Origin: Diphasiastrum complanatum
Taxonomy: Eukaryota > Streptophyta > Lycopodiopsida > Lycopodiales > Lycopodiaceae
Assembly (NCBI GenBank): GCA_029204225.1
Contig: CM055094.1
Location: 29,620,107 to 29,684,106 of the forward strand
Length of the DNA stretch: 64,000 bases
Reading direction: 5' to 3'
The notes under the pieces: model-generated
What the model saw: the letters and a program-made list of their open reading frames with translations, nothing else
What the model was told of the DNA's origin: nothing
The model's database searches: none
Part shown: piece by piece, positions 56,320-64,000 of the stretch
Numbering within the stretch: the first letter of the stretch is position 1
Layout: each line of letters begins with the position of its first letter
Program-made: the position numbers and the translations under genes

Positions 56320-57152
56320 TGTGCGAAAAGTACAAAAAGGACCAAGAGTGGATCCTAATCTGATCCTCAAGAGGGATTGGTTGTCAGATTACTTGATCTA
56401 TCAATCTACTTGAGATTAAGATCAATCTAGATCAATTCTAGACACAAAATCCTAACAAGAACAATCATTAATTGAAGGTAGGTGTACTTTCTGGTTTCCC
56501 ACGTGTGAAACCCTGTCTGAGTATGGACTCCAACCTGAAAATCAAGTACACATTGATAGCACCTCAAAACAATCAAAACAAATGTAGACAAATGGAGAGA
56601 ATCACTCAAAATTGCTTCTAAAACCGAGATTGGTGTCTCACAATGATTATGGCCAATTGTGGCTCTATATATACAATAAGTGAGAGCTCGTGGTACTGAT
56701 CATCCCTTTGATCCCACATGTGTGAAGGTGCTTTGTCATATGATGATTCATCATGCAAAACTGACACTTGGACAAAACCTTCTATTTTGAGCACTTTTGG
56801 TCCATTTTCCTTCTATATGGAGATCTACTTGAAAATATTCTAGAAGTCAAAATTCGTCTACTTCAGCTTATTCCACACATGTGAGCTGTCCTCTACACAT
56901 GGGATGTGACACCTAACCAAAGGATGTGGCTCATGCAATCAATAGATTGATGTCATGTGTCATATGTCTAGAAAACTAGTTTTTGGCCTTTTTAGCCACT
57001 AGAACTTGAATTAAATCATATGTACAACCTATATGATTGTGGTACATGACAAGTACACTATTTTCACACGTGGGAACAGGCTCCACACATGTGTAATCAT
57101 CCTATATACAAGATTTTTGGCCTCTACCAAGCTTATTTTTGCATTTTTCACA
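56320..57152 (-). repeat. 3' LTR of copia B
   Basis: TGTGCGAAAAGTAC to TTTTTCACA. Same length (833 bp) and subtype as the solo LTR at 46546-47378. Carries CACGTG and CACATGTG palindromes at the same places as element A. Confidence 0.9.
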
Positions 57153-57164
57153 CTCCTCAAAAAT

Positions 57165-58895
57165 CTAGCTTGGTAAATCTAGCATAGATCTATCTATAAC
57201 TCCAAGAGCCAATCTTAATTTTATAAATGGATCTTTAGGCAATGCCTTGGTGAGTATATCAGCAATGCAATCTGATGATGAAACATGAATAAGCTTGATC
57301 CCCTTTGCTTGCACTTTCTCCCTCACGAAATGATGTGCAATCTCGATGTGCTTTGTTCGAGCATGGAAGACTGGATTGTTTGCAAGTTGTTGAGCTGCTT
57401 GATTATCACAATATATGCATGGAATGTCTTCATCCTTGATCACATGTAGCTCCTCCAAAAGACTTTTAGGCCAAAGAACCTCCTTTGTTGTTGTTGTCAT
57501 AGCTTTATATTCGGATTCTATTGATGAAAGAGAGATGATATCTTGCTTTTTGGAAAGCCAAGATATAACTCCTCCACATAAGAATGTAGCAAATGCACTT
57601 ATGGATCTTCTATCCATCTTGTCACCTGCAAAACTTGAGTCCGAATATGCTCTCAAACAAATATTAGTCCTTTCATAAACTATGCCAAAGTCTTTTGTAG
57701 CCGAGATGTACCTTACCCTTTTTGCTCCTTTCCAATGACATATTAATGGACTTTGCATGTATTGACTCAACTTGCCAACACAAAAACTAAGACATGGTCT
57801 AGTGATAGTTAAGTATATCAAGGAGCCAATAAGCATTCTATAGGTAGTGATGTCCTCAAAGGATGCTTCATCACTTTCCTTAGAAACTTTTACACTTAGT
57901 TCCATAGGAGTTTCAACTCCTTTACAATCAATCATGCCAAATCTTGCTAAGATTGATCTAGCATACTTAGATTGACATATGAAGGTAAAATCATTACTTC
58001 TAATGACTTCTATTCCAAGTATAACTTTAAGAAGTCCTAGATCTACCATCTTAAATTCACTAGACAAGGAAACTTTTACATTCTTAATGCCATCTAGATC
58101 ATTTCCTGTGAGTATAAAGTCATCAACATATAAAACTAAGATGATGATCTTTCCATCATTACATTTGTAGTACAATGATGGTTCATAAGAACTTACAACA
58201 AATCCAATGGAAATAAGATAGGAATGCAACCTAGAGTACCATGCTCTTGGTGCTTGCTTGAGTTTATAAAGACTCTTCTTCAAGAGACACACCTTGTCTT
58301 CTTTTCCATCTTTGATTAAGCCCTCGGGTTGACACATGTAGATTTTCTCTTCCAAGAATCCATTCAAGAAAGCATTTGTCACATCAAGTTGGAAGAGCTC
58401 CCATTTGAAAGAAATTGCAAGACATATGATTAATCTAATGGTCACAAGCTTTGCAATAGGTGCAAAGGCTTCATCATAATCTATGCCTTTGACTTGCAAA
58501 AAACCTTTTGCTACAAGTCTAGCTTTGTACTTATGAATGGAACCATCTTGATTATATTTCAATCTATATATCCATTTACAAGTAAGAGGCTTCTTTCCAT
58601 AAGGTAAATCAACAAGTTTCCAAGTTTGATTTTCCATTAATGCATCAAACTCTACTTGCATAGCTTTCCTCCAATATTGAGACTTATTTGCTTCCTCAAA
58701 ACTAGTTGGTTCTTCAAGCATAGTAGTCAAGAAAGTATAAGAGTTGAGTAGTTGAGAATCTTCCCTTTGCACCCCTTTGTCACTATAAGTGAGCCTTGAT
58801 GGCTCAATCCTTGTCCTTGTTGATCTTCTTGGCACCCTTGGACTTGGAGTAGGTTCCACTTGGTCTTCATCTTCATGAAGCTCCTCCTCGGCCAT
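57165..58895 (-). CDS. Copia B reverse transcriptase and RNase H, intact frame
   Basis: 576 codons without a stop. Reverse transcriptase: KKPLTCKWIYRLKYN (101-115), KARLVAKGF (124-132), first catalytic Asp in QLDVTNAFLNG (D171), LKQAPRAWY (212-220), YVDD at 256-259. RNase H: AYSDSSFAGD (D418), SLSSIESEY (E460), YCDNQAAQQL (D497), then KHIEIAHHFVREK and ADILTKALPK. The enzyme copies element RNA into DNA and removes the template. The frame starts from an ATG in the linker; upstream integrase lies in another frame across stops. It could still be supplied in trans if transcribed. Confidence 0.9.
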   Translation of the reverse strand: MAEEELHEDEDQVEPTPSPRVPRRSTRTRIEPSRLTYSDKGVQREDSQLLNSYTFLTTMLEEPTSFEEANKSQYWRKAMQVEFDALMENQTWKLVDLPYGKKPLTCKWIYRLKYNQDGSIHKYKARLVAKGFLQVKGIDYDEAFAPIAKLVTIRLIICLAISFKWELFQLDVTNAFLNGFLEEKIYMCQPEGLIKDGKEDKVCLLKKSLYKLKQAPRAWYSRLHSYLISIGFVVSSYEPSLYYKCNDGKIIILVLYVDDFILTGNDLDGIKNVKVSLSSEFKMVDLGLLKVILGIEVIRSNDFTFICQSKYARSILARFGMIDCKGVETPMELSVKVSKESDEASFEDITTYRMLIGSLIYLTITRPCLSFCVGKLSQYMQSPLICHWKGAKRVRYISATKDFGIVYERTNICLRAYSDSSFAGDKMDRRSISAFATFLCGGVISWLSKKQDIISLSSIESEYKAMTTTTKEVLWPKSLLEELHVIKDEDIPCIYCDNQAAQQLANNPVFHARTKHIEIAHHFVREKVQAKGIKLIHVSSSDCIADILTKALPKDPFIKLRLALGVIDRSMLDLPS

Positions 58896-59013
58896 AGCAT
58901 GATCTTTGACAAGTTAAGTGTTGCTGGAAGTCACATTTCTTTTGGCTTAGAGAGATTCATCAAAAAGTACATCTCTACTAGCAACAACTTTTTTTGTAAT
59001 AGGATCATATATC

Positions 59014-59988
59014 CTACTTACTTTCACTATAACCAACAAAGATGCCTTTTAAAGAAGTGGCATCTTCCTTTTTCCTTGTTTCTAAAGGAATATGTACATA
59101 ACAAGTACATCCAAAAACTTTCAAATCACTAAGATTTGGCTTTTTGCCAAACAATACTTCATAAGGTGTAAGTCCTTTAATGGCACTATTAGTCATTCTA
59201 TTACAAAGAAAGTTTGCACATAAAATAGCTTCTCCCCAAAATGAAATAGAAAGAGATGCATCTAATCTCATAGCTTTAGCACACTCACATAGTGTCCTAT
59301 TCTTTCTCTCAACTACTCCATTTTGTTGTGGAGTATATGTACAAGTAGACTCTCTCTTTATGCCATTAGTTTCACAAAACTCTTTCATCCTATTGGAGAT
59401 GTACTCCCCTCCATTATCACTTCTTAATACTTTCAAGTTAGTATTAAGTTGCTTTTCCACAAGAGTTTTGAACTTTACAAAGGACTCAAAAACTTTACTT
59501 TTCTTAGACAAGAGATAAACCCAAGAGTAACTTGATTTATCATCAATAAAAGTGACATACATTAGAGCTCCACCGTTTAATTCATGTGAAAATAAATTAA
59601 CATCCGAGTGTATAAGGTTAGGAGGAGAGTTAGATCTTATCAAAGATCTCTTGAAAGGAAGCTTATGAGATTTGGAGAGTCCACAAGCTTCACAAAGCTT
59701 GCCACACTTGGATATGGTTTTGGGAAGTCCTCTTGCTAGCTCCTTTGTCACCATGGTCTCCATAGCTTTGTAGTTAGGATGGCCTAACCTTTTGTGCCAT
59801 AATTCCACTTGAGTGAGCTCCTCCCTTGCCATGTTCACACTTCCAACCATCACATTGACATCCAATTTGAATAACCTCCCTTGCTTGAAACCACTAGCAA
59901 TACATTTTTCATCTTTCAAGATAGAACATACTCCATGCTTGAAATGTACATCTAATCCACTATCCATAAGTTGTCCTACACTCAACAA
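59014..59988 (-). pseudogene. Copia B integrase
   Basis: 324-codon frame: LWHKRLGHPNYKAM, CGKLCEACGLSK, LIHSDVNLFSHEL, LRSDNGGEYISNRM, NGVVERKNRTLCEC. All HHCC and D,D,E residues are kept. It is separated from the protease by a frameshift and from reverse transcriptase by stops near 58917-58990 and a small deletion. Confidence 0.85.
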
Positions 59989-60074
59989 GTTCTTTGTAAT
60001 TGAAGGTACATAAAGAACATTGTCTAGATCTACTTTTTTAGATGATCCTAGACATAAAGGAATGGATCCAACAC

Positions 60075-60569
60075 CTACAATCTCACATTCTTGAACACTT
60101 GCAGTGAAGATAAATCTCTTAGAATATTGTAAGAAAGTAGATTAGAAAAGTAGTCTTTTTGGTGAGTCATGTGAGAGCTTGCCCCACTATCAATCCACCA
60201 AGTGTCTTGATTAGATGTTTGTGGTGAGGATACCATCAAAGATAGATTACCTTCTGCCTCCTCCTCAAGCACAAGATTGCCTTGATTGTCCTTCTCTTGG
60301 ACATTCTTCTTCTTGTAGCACTCGGATGCAAAATGTCTCTTTTTTCTACTTCCTTGAGGTTCTACTTCCACCTCAAGTACTATGTCATTAAGATCATGAA
60401 GTACAAGCAAAGACTCCATTCGAACTATCCAAGTAGCATAATTAGTGAATGTAAGTCTTTCACTAGCTTCAAGCAAAAACCCACCCATTGATGCCATTTT
60501 TGAATGTGAAAAAGCATTAGAAACTCTTATGGTTTCTCTATGAGATCTGAACTTAAAGTCTTCTAGCAA
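60075..60569 (-). pseudogene. Copia B gag/protease with gag deletion
   Basis: MASMGGFLLEASERL... runs through VEVEPQGSRKKRHFASECYK, joining the gag start directly to the second half of the zinc knuckle. Most of the capsid and the first Cys pair are gone. The protease site DTWWIDSGASSHMTH follows, then a frameshift. Element A retains the missing part. Confidence 0.85.
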
Positions 60570-61080
60570 TTTAGAAAGCTTATAGACTCAATCCTATCAC
60601 TCATGAACCAATCTAGAATGATGGAAATTTAGATTCTAGTCTCAACCTTGCAAAATCACTCCTTAATATATGATTTTTAGCAATTTCTCTCTTCAACCTC
60701 AACATACACACAGAAAATCAGAGAAGATCAATTAGTGCACCTAATTCAAGCTTCAATTTTGATTTTTTGGCGGATCTAATCCAAGAACTAATCAAGGGAT
60801 TAGATTTACTATAGAAAATGCTTGATTTTGCATTAAAAATCACTCAAATTGGGTATGTGAGTCAAATTCTACAAATTTTTGAAATTTCTTAGTCAAAATC
60901 GGAGCTGTACGGCGTGTGAGAAGGGTTCCTATAGCCCACAACAAGATCTGGACCAAAAATTTTGAGGATAGCTATCAAATCCAACTCGCTACACAAAATT
61001 TGACTAGTTTTCAGAAAACTGCTAATTTTGGCTTTGATTTGGATTAACCCTAATAATTTCAACAAAACCTCTTGTACTAG
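60570..61080 (-). other. Leader of copia B
   Basis: No gene. Closely matches 8593-9182 of element A. Confidence 0.7.
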
Positions 61081-61092
61081 GCTCTGATACCA

Positions 61093-61830
61093 TGTGAAAA
61101 AAGTACATAAATGACCAAGAGTGGATCCTAATCTGATCCTCAAGAGGGATTGGTTGTCAGATTACTTGATCTATCAATCTACTTGAGATTAAGATCAATC
61201 TAGATCAATTCCAACTTGAAAATCAAGTACACATTGATAGCACCTCAAAACAATCAAAACAAATGTAGACAAATGGAGAGAATCACTCAAAATTGCTTCC
61301 AAAACCGAGATTGGTGTCTCACAATGATTATGGACAAATGTGGCTCTATATATACAATAAGTGGGAGCTCGTGGTACTGATCACCCCTTTGACCCCACAT
61401 GTGTGAAGGTGCTTTTTCATATGATGATTCATCCCGCAAAACTGACACTTGGACAAAACCTTCTATTTTGAGCACTTTTGGTCCATTTTCCTTCTATATG
61501 GAGATCTACTTGAAAATCTTCTAGAAGTCAAAATTCGTCTGCTTCAGTTTATTCCACACATGTGAGCCATCCTATACACATGGGATGTGACACGTAACCA
61601 AAGGATGTGGCTCATGCAATCAATAGATTGATGCCATGTGTCATATGTCTAGAAAACTAGTTTTTGGCCTTTTTAAGCCACTAGAATTTGAATTAAATCA
61701 TATGTACAACCTATATGATTATGGTACATGACAAGTACACTATTTTCACACGTGAGAACAGGCTCCACACATGTGTAATCATCCTATATACAAGATTTTT
61801 GGCCTCTACCAAGCTTATTTTTGCATTTTT
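61093..61830 (-). repeat. 5' LTR of copia B, internally deleted
   Basis: Starts TGTGAAAAAAGTAC. Lacks about 90 bp after GATCTAGATCAATTC that the left LTR has. The outer end reads GCATTTTTG and runs straight into copia E. Confidence 0.85.
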
Positions 61831-62520
61831 GTGCCTTCACCTTCGATATTGTGAGTGCTATCATTGCGAAGATGAATGTATTTTTTGTACTATAAGGCAT
61901 ATAGGAGTGAAAATGTTCACGATGACTGGTCATATATTGAGTAGCTCCAGAATCCAAAAACCAAAAATTATCCAATAGTGCTTTTTGGTCTTTGACCCTA
62001 AATGTTCTTTCGTCCATGTCGATGTCGAGAGGTGCTGTGACTGCATTCGCCTGTTGATCTGGTTGCGTACTGACATTCTTCACTTTGACATACAATCTTG
62101 GATTTCATGATTAGTGCGCTTGCAATACTTACAGAACATCTTCTTCTTCAACTATGGATTTGATAATTGTTCTTGACTTTGAGTCAGTTTCTGATTTGAT
62201 GCGGACTGCTTAGAGCCGAAGCCTCTTGACTTCTTCAATTATCTTCCTGCAATAACATAGTGATAACTCTGGTAAGAGTTAAATATGAGTGTGTCGATAT
62301 GATCATCACCCAGTTCTCATATGTAGAGGGTAAGCTTGAAAGCAATGTCAAGATTGTGTCTTGATTGTCTATGACTAATCCGACAGCAGCCATCTGTTGC
62401 AAGAGATTATTAAACTGGTTAACGTGATTCTGAAGTGAATCACCATTCGACATCTTGAGAGTGAAGAATTTTCTTCGTAGATCTAACTTAGAAGTTACGT
62501 CCCTCACATCATATAGTCCA
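61831..62520 (-). pseudogene. Copia E gag/protease fragment
   Basis: The - strand reads MRDVTSKLDLRRKFFTLKMS, NGDSLQNHVNQFNNLLQQMA, LSSLPSTYENWVMIISTHS (gag), a degenerate knuckle region, and protease FWFLDSGATQYMTSHREHF. It is close to copia G at 15080-15800. Copia B lies where the rest of its protease should continue. Confidence 0.8.
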
Positions 62521-62605
62521 TTATGTCTCTGATATCGCTAATGGAAAAGAATGGAATGTCATCCATATGGTACACAGGGACTACGTCGGATCGAAGACCC
62601 TACAA
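62521..62605 (+). repeat. Short remnant of an Athila-like LTR end
   Basis: The bases between copia E and the gypsy primer site should be the last part of a 5' LTR in + orientation, ending ...GACCCTACAA. Most of the LTR is missing. Confidence 0.4.
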
Positions 62606-62623
62606 TGGTGTCATTGCTAGGGA
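62606..62623 (+). other. Decayed gypsy primer-binding site (tRNA-Asp type)
   Basis: TGGTGTCATTGCTAGGGA against the known TGGCGCCGTTGCCGGGGA: five differences, all transitions of the CpG/CpNpG decay type. Confidence 0.6.
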
Positions 62624-62907
62624 TAGGTTTCCACTAACTAGTATAGCTGCATTTTAGCTATTTCTTGCTTTTTAGAGTAGTTTTAGGTAGGGAGTTTAGA
62701 GTTAGTTTTCTGTATTTTTTGTGTTTGGACTGTTCACAGCTAGCGGAGGAGGTGTGAGAGGGTAGAAGAGGCCTTGAACAGTCTCTAAGGGCTTGAAACC
62801 CAAACCAACCAGCCAAAAAACCCAAAAAACACACCAATCTGTATTTTGGAGGGAAAAAGTGTCTAAAATCTCATCAGATTTTAATATCTCCAAAACCAGT
62901 GAGAGTT

Positions 62908-63670
62908 AACCCTTGCATGACTAGCAGCAGCTCCAGGGTACTGTCCCAGACCTGTATAGAAGCCTGCGAGAGTTAGTTTCAACCACATTGCAAAAATCAG
63001 AGAAAATTCATAAAAAATTCAAAAAATCCTTGAAATTTTTTAAAAAAATACAAATCTTCACCAAAACTCTCGCAGAGCCCTCTGAAGTTCCATCTCAGTG
63101 AGACTAGGACACAAAGAAGCTTGCGAGAGTTAGTTTGATGGTAGTGTGCCTGTGTGAGAGTTCCCAGTGAAAAAAAGACGAGAAAGTACCAAAGAACCCT
63201 CGCGTAGACACCAAAATTTTCAGTTCCACTGGGCAAGAACTCTCGCAGAGGATTCTGAAGTTCCATCTCAGTGAGACCAGAACACAGAAGAGCCTGCGAG
63301 AGTTAGTTTGATTCCAATGAGTAGAAAATTGGATTTGAGTGGTAAAAAATTACTAAAAAGTAAAGATCCAGCAAATCCTTCCACTAAGAACTCTCGCAGA
63401 CCACTTCAATCAATTCAGAATGTCAATTTCCATCAGTGAAGAAGTCTGCGAGAGTTAGTATAGAGATTTGGTGAAGATCAAGCCAAAATAGTAGTTCTAG
63501 ACCCTCGCATACAGTGAAATTTTCACTTAGTGCAAGAGTTAACTCTCGCAAAGAATTCCATAGTGAGATCTGACCCAAATTCAGCTACTATGATCCTTGC
63601 GAGAGTTACTTCCCAAAGATCTGAGAGATATCAAGTTTTTTATCTGCAAAGGCAACTAAAAACCCTCGCA
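62908..63670. repeat. Alternating inverted 10-mer array
   Basis: TGCGAGAGTT occurs at 62965, 63122, 63295, 63447 and 63598. Its reverse complement AACTCTCGCA occurs at 63065, 63238, 63389 and 63541, with a decayed copy AACCCTTGCA at 62908. The two alternate strictly with a period of about 150-173 bp. Further decayed copies lie at 63153, 63195, 63500, 63531 and 63661. Between the motifs only two units share longer sequence (GAAGTTCCATCTCAGTGAGA at 63081 and 63257). Confidence 0.9.
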
Positions 63671-64000
63671 CAACCAACCCTTGCACAAGAGGATCCTTGC
63701 AGAGTAGATCAGTGGAAAGATCTGCATCAGATCCATCTACTGTCAAAATCTCAAGTCAATCAGTGCAAGGAGTAAAAAGTTATCAAGGAAAAACCACCAT
63801 ACAAGGCCTAAATTTCACTTCTGGCTGATCAGATTGATCGGACTTTGGAATCCACCATCGGATGAATCTGAGATCTGGACGATCAGTAGCAAGAAGGATA
63901 GCAAATCAGACACCACACCTTCCCAAAATAGTAGTTGTGCAACAAGAGACAAAATCAGAACCAGCGCCAATGGAACCAATGGGCCAATCCATACATGTCG

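Larger units (their letters stand above)
56320..61830 (-). mobile_element. Ty1/copia element B, sister of A
   Basis: LTRs at 56320-57152 and 61093-61830 flank a - strand polyprotein almost identical to element A. The pol part is intact (576 codons), but most of gag is deleted. The primer site TGGTATCAGAGC (61092-61081, - strand) adjoins the right LTR. The right flank is copia E, the left flank is unrelated, and no target duplication is visible. Confidence 0.92.
62606..64000 (+). mobile_element. Athila-like Ty3/gypsy element, 5' part
   Basis: TGGTGTCATTGCTAGGGA at 62606-62623 matches the plant Athila/Tat primer site TGGCGCCGTTGCCGGGGA with changes that are all C-to-T or G-to-A, as expected from methylated-cytosine decay. 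A long non-coding leader follows, with the array at 62908-63607. No gag frame is clear before the window ends. Confidence 0.6.

Noticed and set aside
62908-63670. CRISPR array
   Set aside because: Repeats are only 10 bp, alternate in orientation and have spacers of 43-116 bp. The context is a plant retroelement with no cas genes.
1-64000. A novel multi-gene defence, biosynthetic or signalling system
   Set aside because: Every coding region I could recognise is either the single DCD gene or a retroelement/hAT protein. I see no cluster of unknown genes that would support such a claim.

Overview
This window is nuclear DNA of a land plant with a large, transposon-rich genome. It holds one recognisable host gene, and almost everything else is retrotransposon or DNA-transposon debris. 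The plant assignment rests on GT-AG introns, Ty1/copia elements whose primer-binding sites read TGGTATCAGAGC (plant initiator tRNA-Met type), an Athila-like Ty3/gypsy primer site, hAT/DUF659 transposase fragments, and a host protein that closely follows plant D-cysteine desulfhydrase. The species cannot be told from this sequence; host introns of 8-10 kb fit any lineage with a bloated genome.

Host gene: ten exons on the + strand (20070-20510, 21884-21949, 31652-31846, 32024-32134, 32399-32490, 32667-32765, 32887-32944, 33103-33216, 41059-41156, 41313-41520) join with correct phases and GT/AG borders. They give an uninterrupted 493-codon reading frame for D-cysteine desulfhydrase (DCD, a PLP enzyme of the ACC-deaminase family). 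Intron 2 (9.7 kb) carries a hAT-like transposon that itself contains a copia-derived insertion. Intron 8 (7.8 kb) carries a copia element lying between two copies of a second LTR. All catalytic motifs survive, so the gene looks functional despite its 21 kb span.

Left flank (1-19.6 kb): a decayed Ty3/gypsy-like gag-protease on the - strand; a tandem array of about 24-26 bp units; an almost complete copia element A (4352-10014, -); copia F (from 11548, +) running into rearranged copia G (to 18413, -), whose 2.1 kb LTR is inserted in the reverse-transcriptase region of copia K (+). Right flank (41.5-64 kb): a hAT 3' end lying between two direct repeats; copia D (-) interrupted by a solo LTR with a perfect target duplication; copia fragment S; a + strand LTR with polypurine tract; copia fragments H and J; copia element B (56320-61830, -), sister to A; copia fragment E; and the start of an Athila-like element whose leader carries a striking array of alternating inverted 10-mers.

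The most interesting structures are: (i) the intact host gene carrying two transposon-loaded introns; (ii) the alternating AACTCTCGCA / TGCGAGAGTT array at 62.9-63.7 kb; (iii) G-box/E-box palindromes repeated through the LTRs of the A/B family; (iv) the odd LTR-RNaseH-LTR-leader insertion inside the hAT element; (v) complementary deletions in sister elements A and B. I saw no tRNA or rRNA gene, no CRISPR array, and no defence-type or biosynthetic gene cluster.
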